Position numbers and translations under genes: made by a program
Assembly (NCBI GenBank): GCA_035275285.1
Contig: DATENA010000054.1
Location: forward strand, 1-16,942
From: Chersky-265 sp035275285
GTDB taxonomy: Bacteria; Fibrobacterota; Fibrobacteria; UBA11236
Reading direction: 5' to 3'
Length of the DNA: 16,942 bases
Part shown: positions 1 through 7,505 of the stretch, piece by piece
Layout: every line of letters starts with the position of its first letter
Numbering within the stretch: the first letter of the stretch is position 1
The notes under the pieces: model-generated
The model's input: the letters and a program-made list of their open reading frames with translations, nothing else
Database searches by the model: none
Told to the model about the DNA's origin: nothing

Positions 1-616
1 GCCCGGCCACGAAGGCGCCTTCGGGGATGCCTTTGGCCTGGCGGAAGCGCTTGCCGTTCCGCCGCCCGAACCGCTCGATGTCCACGCCCGTGGGGATCAC
101 CGTGATGGGCGTGGCGACGCCCCGCTGCCGCAGGAGCGCCGAGACCGACTGGCTGGGCGCGATCACGTGGTCGCACAGGTTGGCGTATCCCGTGGAAAGG
201 TCGATCACGAAGCGCTTGAGGGCGTCGGATTCGTTGGAGACGTAATGGGTGTATTCCTCATACAGGGTATGATGGGTGAACACCAAAGGCAGGCCGCGGC
301 CCGAGGCCACGCGCAATGCGGTGTCGCCCAGGAGGAAAGGATGATGCGCATGGATGATGTCCGGCTGGAAGCGGTCCAGGGGCCCGGTGAGCAGCCCGGG
401 AACGGGAAGGCGCACGGAGAAATCGCTTCCGTTGAAGCGCTGGATGGCCGGCACCCGCACCACGTCGGTTTCCGCTTCCGGCATGCCCGGGAACTCCGGA
501 GCCACTACCATCACATTGTGATCCAATCCGCGCAGCGCCTCGCTGAAACTTTCCACCGAGCGTGCCACCCCTCCCACGTGCGGGAGATATGTGTTCGTCA
601 TCATCACTATTCGCAT
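1..616 (-). CDS. GT4-family glycosyltransferase, N-terminal part (runs off left edge)
   Basis: This is the N-terminal 205 codons of a nucleotide-sugar-dependent glycosyltransferase of the GT-B fold, family 4. The frame stays open to base 1, so the C-terminal donor-binding half is missing. It starts MRIVMMTNTYLPHVGGVARS, with the glycine turn at residues 15-16 typical of the family. Further marks are HAHHPFLLGD (about residues 89-98), THHTLYEEYTHY (114-125) and VIPTGVDIERF (173-183), which begins the second Rossmann domain. The THHTLYEEYTHY segment resembles 1,2-diacylglycerol 3-glucosyltransferases, so a membrane-lipid acceptor is plausible but unproven; a lipopolysaccharide or mannosyl transferase is possible. 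The ATG at 616-614 was chosen because the next upstream ATG (621) hits a stop after four codons, and GGGGAG lies about 10 bases upstream. It is divergent from the TerC gene. Confidence 0.9.
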   Translation of the reverse strand, partial: MRIVMMTNTYLPHVGGVARSVESFSEALRGLDHNVMVVAPEFPGMPEAETDVVRVPAIQRFNGSDFSVRLPVPGLLTGPLDRFQPDIIHAHHPFLLGDTALRVASGRGLPLVFTHHTLYEEYTHYVSNESDALKRFVIDLSTGYANLCDHVIAPSQSVSALLRQRGVATPITVIPTGVDIERFGRRNGKRFRQAKGIPEGAFVAG

Positions 617-675
617 CGCATCAGGGCTCCCCGGGAAGGCACCAACCGCGGGGTCCGGAGGGCCCGCTCCCTACC

Positions 676-703
676 AAAATAAACCCTTTTCATTCCCGGC
701 CAA
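676..703 (-). promoter_or_regulatory. Candidate promoter for the GT4 gene
   Basis: On the minus strand TTGGCC (698-703) is followed after 16 bases by TATTTT (676-681), each matching sigma-70 consensus at four of six positions. Transcription would begin near 669, about 53 bases before the GT4 start. The match is weak. The rest of the 617-899 divergent spacer holds a small ATCGGG/CCCGAT hairpin (738-758) followed by a T-rich tract, and no convincing gene. Confidence 0.3.
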
Positions 704-899
704 GTCATACTGCGCTCCGTTTTCCCGGCATGGCCGGATCGGGCCGAAAAGACCCGATGTTGGGTTCTTTTCTATATTTTTGAGGGACGATCCGGTAGGG
801 AAATCGGCAGGCAGTGAAAGCGTCCGGAAGCCCGGGAGGCCCCCCGGCGGCCCTCGGCCGCGATTCCAGGGCAGAGCCGGGGCATGCAAGGGAGCGTAT

Positions 900-1634
900 T
901 TGGACAGCCTCGGCACCGATTCCATCAGCGGCGGGTTCCTCCTCAGTTCGCTCAGCATCATCCTCATCAACATCGTGCTTTCCGGGGACAACTCCGTGGT
1001 CATCGCCATGGCCGTCCATTCGCTCCCCAAGGACAAGCGCTTCAAAGGCGTCGTCATCGGCACCCTGGCCGCGGTCCTCCTGCGCATCGCCTTCACCTGG
1101 TTCGCCTCCCATCTGCTGGAAACCCCTTTCCTCAAGCTGACCGGGGGTCTGCTCATCCTCTGGATAGCCGTCAAGCTCATCCTCGAAGATCCGGGAGCGG
1201 ACGCGCACGAGAAAAAGGCCAACACCTTATGGCATGCGATCTGGATGATCCTGATCGCGGACCTCACCATGTCCCTGGACAACGTGCTGGCGGTGGCCGG
1301 CGCGTCCCACGGCAACGTGCACCAGCTCTGGTTCTCCCTGGCCTTGAGCATCCCCCTGGTGATCTTCGCCAGCACCATGCTGTCCAAGCTGATGGACAGG
1401 TACCCCTTGATCCTCATTCTGGGAGCGGCCCTGCTGGGCAAGGTGGGCGGGGAGATGATCATCACCGATCCCGGCCTGGTCAATTGGTTCAAACTGGATT
1501 CCCCGGTCCTGAAATACGGCGTGGAAGCCTTCTGCACGGCGGGCGTGCTCCTGATCGCCTTCTGGTTCAAGCGCCGCATCAAGGGAACCGGCCCGGCAGC
1601 GGAGAAAACGCCGGACGCCCCCACCGCGGCATGA
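900..1634 (+). CDS. TerC/YjbE-family integral membrane protein
   Basis: A 244-residue inner-membrane protein of the TerC superfamily, closest in layout to the YjbE group, whose characterised relatives are linked to metal (manganese) export and to metal supply for exported enzymes. About seven membrane segments are visible. The duplicated family signature is clear: LSGDNSVVIAMA (Asp30-Asn31) in the first segment and ADLTMSLDNVLAVAG (Asp121, Asp127-Asn128) in a later one; these acidic residues are the expected metal ligands. No ATG lies in frame before the first segment. The chosen start is TTG at 900, because AAGGGAG (888-894) sits five bases upstream. The stop overlaps the ATG of the DNA glycosylase (ATGA), so the two genes are translationally coupled. 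I looked for a yybP-ykoY manganese riboswitch upstream and did not see its conserved core. The function (metal efflux) is inferred from the family. Confidence 0.9.
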   Translation: MDSLGTDSISGGFLLSSLSIILINIVLSGDNSVVIAMAVHSLPKDKRFKGVVIGTLAAVLLRIAFTWFASHLLETPFLKLTGGLLILWIAVKLILEDPGADAHEKKANTLWHAIWMILIADLTMSLDNVLAVAGASHGNVHQLWFSLALSIPLVIFASTMLSKLMDRYPLILILGAALLGKVGGEMIITDPGLVNWFKLDSPVLKYGVEAFCTAGVLLIAFWFKRRIKGTGPAAEKTPDAPTAA

Positions 1635-2275
1635 CGCGGCCGCGCCGGCCCCCGGACAAGTTTCCGGGGAAGCCTTTGCCCGCCTCCTTCTACGCCCGCC
1701 CCACGGTGGAGGTGGCCCGCGACCTGCTCGGCGCGGTGCTCGCGCACCGCTCCCCCCAAGGCCTTGCCGCCGGCCGCATCGTCGAGACCGAGGCCTACCT
1801 GTGCGACGACCCCGCCTGCCACGCCGCGCGCGGCCCCACGCGCCGCAACCAGGCCATGTTCGGGCCGCCCGGCCGCTCCTACATCTACCTCATCTACGGC
1901 ATGTACCATTGCTTCAACGTGGTGACCTCCCCGCGGGGCGTGGGCGAAGCGGTCCTGATCCGCGCCCTGGAACCCGTGGCGGGCCTGGACCTGATGGCCC
2001 GGCGCCGGGGAACGGACAGCCCCAAGGCCCTGTGCAGCGGCCCGGGGAAACTGGTGATCGCCCTCGGCATCGCCGGCGTGCCCGACGGGTCCGACCTGCG
2101 CAAAGGCCCCCTGGCCATCCTCCCCGCGGAAAGCTTCCCCCGGCCGGCCGGGGACGGCGCGACCTCGATGATCCCGCGTGCCGTCAAGGTGACGACGCGG
2201 ATCGGCATTACGCAGGCGGCGCATCTGCCGCTGAGGTTTTACCTGGAAGGGAATCCGTTCATTTCGAAGAAGTAA
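1631..2275 (+). CDS. mpg: 3-methyladenine DNA glycosylase (AAG/Mpg family)
   Basis: A 214-residue base-excision repair enzyme that removes alkylated and deaminated purines such as 3-methyladenine and hypoxanthine. It matches the human AAG family along its whole length. RIVETEAY carries the catalytic glutamate (Glu54, equal to human Glu125) and the base-stacking Tyr56 (human Tyr127). His64 is the counterpart of human His136, although one residue is missing between it and Tyr56 compared with human. YLIYGMYHCFNVV contains the DNA-intercalating Tyr89 (human Tyr162). GPGKLVIALGI follows at about residues 140-150. The ATG at 1631 overlaps the TerC stop by four bases, so the start is well fixed and the genes form an operon. 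It is convergent with the MMPL gene, with a heptad-repeat element between them. The N-terminal 15 residues (basic, Pro-rich) are not conserved. Confidence 0.95.
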   Translation: MTRPRRPPDKFPGKPLPASFYARPTVEVARDLLGAVLAHRSPQGLAAGRIVETEAYLCDDPACHAARGPTRRNQAMFGPPGRSYIYLIYGMYHCFNVVTSPRGVGEAVLIRALEPVAGLDLMARRRGTDSPKALCSGPGKLVIALGIAGVPDGSDLRKGPLAILPAESFPRPAGDGATSMIPRAVKVTTRIGITQAAHLPLRFYLEGNPFISKK

Positions 2276-2284
2276 TGCGGAAGA

Positions 2285-2391
2285 GTTCAAAAGTCAAAGT
2301 GCAAAATTGAAGATCCGGATTCCGGATGGGATGCCGCGATGGCCTCCCTCTTCATTTTGCGCTTTGCACTTTGACTTTTGCACTTTGACTT
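2285..2391. repeat. Heptad-repeat inverted element, copy 1 (mpg/MMPL junction)
   Basis: Two arms made of seven-base units face each other. The left arm reads GTTCAAA-AGTCAAA-GTGCAAA (2285-2305). The right arm reads TTTGCGC-TTTGCAC-TTTGACT-TTTGCAC-TTTGACT (2356-2390), with TTTGCACTTTGACT in perfect tandem. Bases 2289-2305 are perfectly complementary to 2363-2379, so a 17-bp hairpin with a 57-base loop can form. It lies between the 3' ends of two convergent genes and may act as a two-way transcription terminator. A second copy in opposite orientation lies at 13603-13773. Confidence 0.85.
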
Positions 2392-2412
2392 GCTCCCCTA
2401 CGGGCCGCGAAG

Positions 2413-5028
2413 TCACTCATGCACCGCTTCTTTCGGGCACAGCACCTCCAGCATCCAAGGCAGGATGGTGAACATCACCAGCAGCCCCGAACCGATGCCC
2501 AGGGTGGCCATGAAGCCGATGGTCTGCATGCCCTTGTGGCTTACGAAGCACAGCCCCAGGAACCCGAAGGCGTTGTTCAGCGTGCCGGTCAGCACCGCCG
2601 AGCCGGTGGTATGGTACAGCTCGCCGATCTTGCCCGCGCCCAGTTCCATGCGGCGATGGTAGAGGTGGATCACGGAATCCACGGATACGGAGAGGATGGT
2701 GGGCAGCACCACCAGGTTGAACATGCCCAGCTTGAGCCCCAGGATGCCCATGATCTTGTAGGTCCAGAAGGAGGAGAGGACCACGAACCCGCAGCTGATG
2801 ACCACGCCCCGCCACGAGCGCATGTCCAGCCAGGTGATGACGATGAGGAACAGGAAGGTCACCGCCGCCAGGCGCACGCCGTCGTTCTTGACCATGCGCA
2901 CCACGTCCGCGTAGATGAAGCCGCTGGAGGCCACCAGCACCGGCCCCTGGTTGGAAGGCACGGTCCCGAAGCGCTCCTGGAACTTGCCGCTCTCCAGGGC
3001 GTCGCTTTCCCGCAATTCCCCGTAGAGATAGCCGAATTCGCCGTGCTTGCCGTCCGCCTCGGTCAGGAAGCGCTGGGCCCAGGCGGGCAGGGAATCGAAC
3101 CCGAAAGCGCCGGGGTCCAGATAGCGGCGGAGCAGTTCCAGGTCGGCGCGGGCCGCGCTGTCCACGCGGTCCAGGGCCCGCGCGTCCAGCATGTGCTTGA
3201 TTTCGTCCATCACCTTGAGACGTTCGGCCTGCTCGCCTTCCTTGGGCACGAAGGATTGGATGGTGGCGAAGCTCTTCATCATCGAGTCCGCGGGGTTGCC
3301 GTAGCGCGCGGCCAGGGAATCGTGCACGGAGCGCATCTGCGCCTCGCTATGGCCCAGGATGACGGAGGGCGAGGTGTTGCGGCCGGCGCCCACGGCGCGC
3401 CCGTAGCTGATGCCGGCGCCGGTGCTCTTGCCGCGCAGGTTGCGGAAATCGTTCTCGAAACGGGTGGCGGGGCCGAAGGCGATGGCGACGGTGAAGACGG
3501 CGGCGGCGATGGCCAGGGTCTTCAGGGTTTTCGGCCCCAGGGCCATCCTGGGCAGGAGTTCGCCTCCCTGCACGGAAGTGGTGCCGGGCAGCAGCAGGCT
3601 CACGCCTTTGTTGAGGAGGGGCGAGCGGACCTTCCCCTGAACGGCCTCGGCGATGCGCACGAACAGGAAGAAAAGGGGCGGGATGACCAGCCAGGTGGTG
3701 ATGAGGGCGAAGGTGATGCCGATGCTGACCACCACGCCGAATTCCTTGAAGCCCTTGAAATGGCCCAGTTGCAGGCTGAGCATGGCGAAGATGTTGGTGG
3801 CGGCCCCGGAGAGCAGGGAGCGTCCCGTGGAATGCACGGCCTCGATCATGGCGTCCAAGGGGTTCAGGCCCTTGCGGTTCTCCTCCGCCCAGCGCGAATA
3901 GAGATGCACCGTGTACTCGATGCCCAGCCCCAGGATGAGCGCCAGGATGAAGGCGGTGAGGATGGTGAGGCGCTGGTAGATGAGGAAGGTGACGCCCGTG
4001 GTCCAGGACATGGCGACGAACAGGGGCACGTTGATGATGACGAGGTTGACCACCCGGCGGACGAAGAACCACAGCAGCACCACCATGAGCGTGAAGGAGA
4101 TGATGCCCGCGGTGACGATGTCCCCGTTGACCTGGTTGATTTCGCTGAAGTTGCGGTAGGCGCCGGCCACCTTGGCGACCAGGCCCTTCTCGTAAGTCTC
4201 GGGCCGCATGGAATCGAGCATGGCGGTGCCGCGCTCGTAGATCCCCTTGGCGAAGATGGCGTCCGTGGACGGCCGGTTCAACTGCGCCAGCACCACGCCC
4301 ACCCAGACCTTCTTTTCCTCATGCCAGCCCATCAGGCGGCTCTTGAGGCTGTCCGGACGGGGCGGAGCTGCGTCTTTCGCAGCCGGAGCCGCGTCCTCAG
4401 CGGCCGTGTCCGGGACCGGCAGGGACGGAGCGGCAGAGCCGCGTTTCTGGAGCTTGGAAAGCAGGGCATCCACCAGATCCTGGGGCAGCCCCTGGCGCCG
4501 CAAGGCGTCCGGATCCGGCCAGCCCTTGAGCGAGGGCTTGGGGGCCTCGTCGTCCAGGCTCTCGATGAGGGGATTGGCTTTGGCGAAATCCGCCCCGATC
4601 ATGCCGGAGATGCGATCGCGCAGATCCTCCAATTGATCGCCGGGCAGGTACAGCAGGGCGTGTTTCTCGAAAAAGGTGCGGTCCTGATCGTACTGGACCC
4701 AGACCACCTCTTTCCAATGCCCCAGCGAATCGGCCACGGCCTTCTGGAACGCGCCCAGGGCCTCGACGGACGGGGACTCGAACGCGATGGTGAACAGATC
4801 CGTACTGCCCATGCGCTTTTCGGCTTCCTGGAGCGCCACCACGGACGGGGTGCCCTTGGGAAGCAGCACGCGCAAATCGGTATCGATGCGCAATTTGCCG
4901 GCGAGGAGGGTGGTGCCCCAGGTGAGCAGGCCCAGCACCAGGAGCGGCAGCCAGGGACGGCTGTGGGAAAGGCCTACGTAGGCCCGGACCACCTTATACC
5001 AGAGTCCGGAATGTGGGTTCGGTTTCAA
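2413..5028 (-). CDS. RND-superfamily MMPL exporter (HpnN-like)
   Basis: An 871-residue inner-membrane protein with two repeated halves and about 12 membrane helices, as in the predicted RND exporters that include HpnN (hopanoid transport). TM1 is at about 26-44. A large periplasmic loop runs to about 300. TM2-TM6 follow, then TM7 near 510, a second periplasmic loop and TM8-TM12. The signature in TM4 is GIEYTVHLYS (near 369) and its counterpart in TM10 is SVDSVIHLYH (near 782), both with an acidic residue expected to carry protons. LRIDTDLRVLLPKGTPSV after TM1 is typical of this family. An Ala/Pro-rich linker occurs at about 205-228. The start is TTG (5028), the only candidate after the in-frame stop at 5059; it has no clear Shine-Dalgarno site, and a GTG about 13 codons inside is an alternative. 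The substrate is probably a lipid or hydrophobic molecule, which is inference. It is divergent from corA. Confidence 0.9.
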   Translation of the reverse strand: MKPNPHSGLWYKVVRAYVGLSHSRPWLPLLVLGLLTWGTTLLAGKLRIDTDLRVLLPKGTPSVVALQEAEKRMGSTDLFTIAFESPSVEALGAFQKAVADSLGHWKEVVWVQYDQDRTFFEKHALLYLPGDQLEDLRDRISGMIGADFAKANPLIESLDDEAPKPSLKGWPDPDALRRQGLPQDLVDALLSKLQKRGSAAPSLPVPDTAAEDAAPAAKDAAPPRPDSLKSRLMGWHEEKKVWVGVVLAQLNRPSTDAIFAKGIYERGTAMLDSMRPETYEKGLVAKVAGAYRNFSEINQVNGDIVTAGIISFTLMVVLLWFFVRRVVNLVIINVPLFVAMSWTTGVTFLIYQRLTILTAFILALILGLGIEYTVHLYSRWAEENRKGLNPLDAMIEAVHSTGRSLLSGAATNIFAMLSLQLGHFKGFKEFGVVVSIGITFALITTWLVIPPLFFLFVRIAEAVQGKVRSPLLNKGVSLLLPGTTSVQGGELLPRMALGPKTLKTLAIAAAVFTVAIAFGPATRFENDFRNLRGKSTGAGISYGRAVGAGRNTSPSVILGHSEAQMRSVHDSLAARYGNPADSMMKSFATIQSFVPKEGEQAERLKVMDEIKHMLDARALDRVDSAARADLELLRRYLDPGAFGFDSLPAWAQRFLTEADGKHGEFGYLYGELRESDALESGKFQERFGTVPSNQGPVLVASSGFIYADVVRMVKNDGVRLAAVTFLFLIVITWLDMRSWRGVVISCGFVVLSSFWTYKIMGILGLKLGMFNLVVLPTILSVSVDSVIHLYHRRMELGAGKIGELYHTTGSAVLTGTLNNAFGFLGLCFVSHKGMQTIGFMATLGIGSGLLVMFTILPWMLEVLCPKEAVHE

Positions 5029-5057
5029 TCGGGTCGTCCGGGTCGCAGGGTCGGTTG

Positions 5058-5063
5058 ATTATG
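5058..5063 (-). promoter_or_regulatory. Candidate -10 element for the MMPL gene
   Basis: On the minus strand CATAAT (5058-5063) matches the -10 consensus at five of six positions and lies about 30 bases before the TTG start. No good -35 hexamer stands at the proper distance; TTGCTT is present at 19 bases. Support is limited to this hexamer and its place in the divergent spacer. Confidence 0.3.
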
Positions 5064-5119
5064 CAATAGGGCGAAATATAGCAAGCAAGCCGGCATAAGG
5101 GGATTCCGCATCCTTTTTT

Positions 5120-5125
5120 TATACT
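5120..5125 (+). promoter_or_regulatory. Candidate -10 element for corA
   Basis: TATACT follows a run of T residues in the divergent MMPL/corA spacer. It lies only 10 bases before the ATG at 5136, so a transcript starting from it would have almost no leader. No -35 match is visible 16-18 bases upstream. Confidence 0.3.
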
Positions 5126-5135
5126 TTCCGCATCC

Positions 5136-6107
5136 ATGGGCGGCATGCGCGGGTACTTGATCAAAGCCGACAAATCGTGCTCCCATGTGGATACGCTCTC
5201 GGCCCTGGAATCCGCTACGGCCCCGGACACCAAACTGCTCTGGCTGGACATCCATGGGGACCTGACCGCGGAGATGGAAGGCGAACTGTCCCGGGTGATG
5301 GGCTGGCATCCCATCGTCCTCGAGAATTTCCACCTCGCCAGCTCCCGCCCCAAACTCATCAATTTCGACCGTTACAGCCAGGTGACCCTGCACGCGCTCA
5401 ACCTCGACCGGCCCCTGGAAGAGAGGCTTACGGTCGAAATCGACACCGTCATCGCCAAGACCTACCTCATCACCTACCACAAGCTTCCGGTGCGGAGCAT
5501 CGAGGAAACCCTGGAGGATCTGCGCGCGGGCCGGCTGGTCTCCCTGGGCGCGGACGAATTGCTCTACCATATCGTCTCCCACGGGATCGACAAGTACGCG
5601 CCCGCCATCGAGGAGAAGAAGGAACTGATCGCCGCCCTGGAACAGGAAGCCCTATACGATCCGGGCCAGGACCTGCTGGAGCGCATCGTGCTGCTCCGCG
5701 ACGAGATCATCGAATTGGCCGTGGTCATGACCCCGCAGCAGCTCATCCTGGCGCAGATGGCCACCGGCGTCTGCCGGCACGTGCGCCCGTTCATCCGCCC
5801 TTATTTCAAGGATGCGGAAAGCCGCATGCGCAACCTCATCGACGAGTTGGGCTCCTACAAGGAAATGCTCGCCAACTCCCTGGAGCTGTACCGCTCGGCC
5901 ATGTCCTCGCGCACCAACGACACCATGAAAGTGCTGACCGCCATGTCGGCCATGTTCCTGCCGCTCACCTTCCTCACGGGCCTGTTCGGCATGAACGTGA
6001 ACCTGCCCCTGGCGCACCAGCATCACGCCTTCGTTTTCATCGTGGGCCTGTGCTTCGCCAGCTTCGTGGGCATGATGGCTTACTTCAAGATCAAATCCTG
6101 GTTCTGA
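5136..6107 (+). CDS. corA: CorA-family divalent metal ion channel
   Basis: A 323-residue CorA-type channel for magnesium or related divalent ions; family members are pentamers in the inner membrane. The long N-terminal cytoplasmic alpha/beta domain and stalk helices cover residues 1 to about 265. Two C-terminal helices follow: the first (about 266-287) ends in the pore signature Gly285-Met286-Asn287, and the second spans about 296-318. The short periplasmic loop reads VNLPLAHQHH instead of the common MPEL-type sequence, so ion selectivity could differ (cobalt or nickel are options); the GMN triad argues against the ZntB type. The tail KIKSWF is basic as expected. The start could be the ATG at 5136 or at 5145; neither has a strong Shine-Dalgarno site. 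It stands alone, divergent from the MMPL gene, and ends in its own terminator. Confidence 0.93.
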   Translation: MGGMRGYLIKADKSCSHVDTLSALESATAPDTKLLWLDIHGDLTAEMEGELSRVMGWHPIVLENFHLASSRPKLINFDRYSQVTLHALNLDRPLEERLTVEIDTVIAKTYLITYHKLPVRSIEETLEDLRAGRLVSLGADELLYHIVSHGIDKYAPAIEEKKELIAALEQEALYDPGQDLLERIVLLRDEIIELAVVMTPQQLILAQMATGVCRHVRPFIRPYFKDAESRMRNLIDELGSYKEMLANSLELYRSAMSSRTNDTMKVLTAMSAMFLPLTFLTGLFGMNVNLPLAHQHHAFVFIVGLCFASFVGMMAYFKIKSWF

Positions 6108-6138
6108 CGCACCGGCGGCTTGGCCGGGGCGTCCCTTT
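6107..6138 (+). terminator. Intrinsic terminator of corA
   Basis: Starting at the last base of the corA stop codon, ACGC and CCGGC (6107-6116, with one unpaired A) pair with GCCGG and GCGT (6123-6132) around a six-base loop. This is followed by CCCTTTTCC. The T-run is short, but position and GC-rich stem fit a Rho-independent terminator. It also separates corA from the convergent lipoprotein gene. Confidence 0.6.
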
Positions 6139-6141
6139 TCC

Positions 6142-6618
6142 TCAATCGCATTTGCATGGCGCAAGGTCAGGTTCCGTCACACCCTCCAACTTCCGATACG
6201 ACAGGACTTCCGTTCGGTTGCCTAAACCGATGGTCACAACCTTGCGCTCCATTCTTAATCCACCCCTCTGGGAGAAGACGCGGACGAATGGATTACCGAC
6301 CAAGGCGAATTCGTTTTTCCTGGTTGGGGCATATGCCTGAGAATCCTGGATATAGCAACTAGAATGCGTCTTCGCCTCAGCCACCGTGGGCGAGCGCGTG
6401 GCGAGGGTTCGAACGGAGTCAGCCGTAATCACCAGGTATTCAGGGCACTTCGCCGTGCTGAAGTCCATCCGCCCACCAGATCGACCGGTGGAATCGAGGT
6501 GTTCTTGGGATTCGAGAACCCAAGAGCCGGAAATGACATTGTCCGAAATGAGAGGGACGCCTGGCTTCATGCAAGCGCCGAAAAGCAGGGTTGGAAAAAT
6601 AAGCATTTGAGGTTTCAT
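6142..6618 (-). CDS. Hypothetical lipoprotein, lipocalin-like pattern
   Basis: A 158-residue protein I do not recognise. The N-terminus MKPQMLIFPTLLFGAC is a short hydrophobic signal ending in a cysteine at residue 16, consistent with a lipoprotein, although Phe at position -3 of the lipobox is unusual. The body begins ISGSWVLESQEHLD and ends in a strand-like segment RTEVLSYRKLEG, which recalls the GxW...yrk pattern of small lipocalin-like domains; this is only a resemblance. Cysteines in TAKCPEY, SSCYI and the final CKCD could form disulfides. The ATG at 6618 is well supported by GGAGGTG two bases upstream. The coding sequence is clearly poorer in GC than its neighbours. It is convergent with corA and lies 61 bases downstream of the next ORFan on the same strand, so the two may be co-transcribed. 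Confidence 0.65.
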   Translation of the reverse strand: MKPQMLIFPTLLFGACMKPGVPLISDNVISGSWVLESQEHLDSTGRSGGRMDFSTAKCPEYLVITADSVRTLATRSPTVAEAKTHSSCYIQDSQAYAPTRKNEFALVGNPFVRVFSQRGGLRMERKVVTIGLGNRTEVLSYRKLEGVTEPDLAPCKCD

Positions 6619-6679
6619 CCCACCTCCATAAATAACACAAGATGGGATGAGATCCTCCCACCCGCATCTTGCGGATCCG

Positions 6680-7258
6680 TTACTTTCGACCGCGTCTGAT
6701 GACGGGTGCGAACGTTCGCCCAGCTGGCGCCAAGGTAGATTTTTTCTCGGCGAATGAGTAGGTCTTCTTCATCCGCTCGTCGTCCACAGAGAGGGCTTTG
6801 TCGAAAGGCACCAAAATGACCTTTGAAATGTTCGTCGTATCATCCAAAGCAATTTCGGAGTAAAACCCCATCCCCGGCGTAAGTTCAACGGATCCATCGG
6901 ATTTTTCGATTGGGATCCACGCCTTGACGGCGGCTGTCACATCGGTTTTCCTCGCGTCGTCTGCAACCTTATTTCCGAAAAATTTCAAATGCTTTTTCGA
7001 ATTGCAGTGCTTCGACAAATCCTCAAGGACTGTCGCTTCACTGCGGACGTTCTTCAGCGCGGTTCCCGTTTCGACGATTCCGGGATACTTCAGCTTCGTA
7101 CGTTTAACCTTCCCACGTCCGTCGAGGAACAGCTCAAGATAGGACACATTTCCGAACAGAATGGAATGCTCAACAGTGCGGGCGAAACGGAGCTTCACCT
7201 CGGTAATGATTTTCTCATCCTTGATTGCCTCATATTCGACTTCATTGTTCACGAACAT
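6680..7258 (-). CDS. Hypothetical protein, AT-rich ORFan
   Basis: A 192-residue predicted soluble protein of unknown family. It has no signal peptide or membrane segment. The N-terminal half alternates charged and hydrophobic residues as in beta-strands (EVEYEAIKDEKIITEVKLRF, then SILFGNVSYLELFLDG), and the tail is very basic (PVIRRGRK). Codon use and base composition differ from the surrounding genes: many AAA, TTT and ATT codons, about 40-45% GC by eye. The ATG at 7258 has no recognisable ribosome-binding site, and an in-frame TAG lies only seven codons upstream. The real start may be internal, or the gene may be the 3' remnant of a longer one. The downstream lipoprotein on the same strand has similar composition, suggesting both were acquired together. 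Confidence 0.6.
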   Translation of the reverse strand: MFVNNEVEYEAIKDEKIITEVKLRFARTVEHSILFGNVSYLELFLDGRGKVKRTKLKYPGIVETGTALKNVRSEATVLEDLSKHCNSKKHLKFFGNKVADDARKTDVTAAVKAWIPIEKSDGSVELTPGMGFYSEIALDDTTNISKVILVPFDKALSVDDERMKKTYSFAEKKSTLAPAGRTFAPVIRRGRK

Positions 7259-7505
7259 AAATTCAGAGGCAAGATTCTAATACCAAGGACCATTAAAAAA
7301 TGGCGAATAATGTATTACGGATATTAAAGATATTACAGAATTAGACGTAGCGGAGGTCCCGAGGAAGACATACCTATTCGGATACAACCGGATTAACTTC
7401 GGCTGAATTGGTTTGAAATGGGGGTATACGGCGAAACCAGGGACTTCGGCCAAATGTCCGGCCAATTGGCGGACCTTTTTATTTCCAATTCAGTTCTCCG
7501 CGCAC
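7259..7505. other. AT-rich intergenic spacer
   Basis: No convincing gene is seen in these 247 bases. Contents are a short CCATT/AATGG inverted repeat near 7290-7304, a GATATTA direct repeat at about 7320-7336, and a terminator-like hairpin facing right at 7456-7480. A 62-codon frame on the minus strand (7465-7277) has no family features. Confidence 0.5.
7456..7480 (+). terminator. Orphan rightward intrinsic terminator
   Basis: GTCCG (7456-7460) and CGGAC (7470-7474) form a stem around a nine-base loop and are followed at once by CTTTTTATTT. This is the classical stem plus T-run for the plus strand. No plus-strand gene ends here: the flanking genes are all on the minus strand. It may end an unseen small RNA or block antisense transcription into the GCS2 gene. 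Confidence 0.5.

Noticed and set aside
780..899. A yybP-ykoY manganese riboswitch in front of the TerC-family gene
   Set aside because: The conserved core words of that riboswitch are not present in the leader; only generic GC-rich hairpins are seen.
2419..5058. An 879-codon open frame on the plus strand opposite the MMPL gene
   Set aside because: Its translation is His/Asp/Gly-rich low-complexity sequence with no family features, while the minus strand encodes a clear 12-helix transporter. It is a product of high third-position GC.
6364..6699. Plus-strand frames over the lipoprotein gene
   Set aside because: They have no ribosome-binding site or family features, while the minus-strand gene has GGAGGTG at the right distance and a lipoprotein signal.
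7277..7465. A 62-codon minus-strand frame in phase with the 192-residue ORFan, which could mean one gene split by a TAG
   Set aside because: The 62 residues show no domain, and there is no evidence that the two parts belonged together. Comparison with an uninterrupted homologue would be needed.
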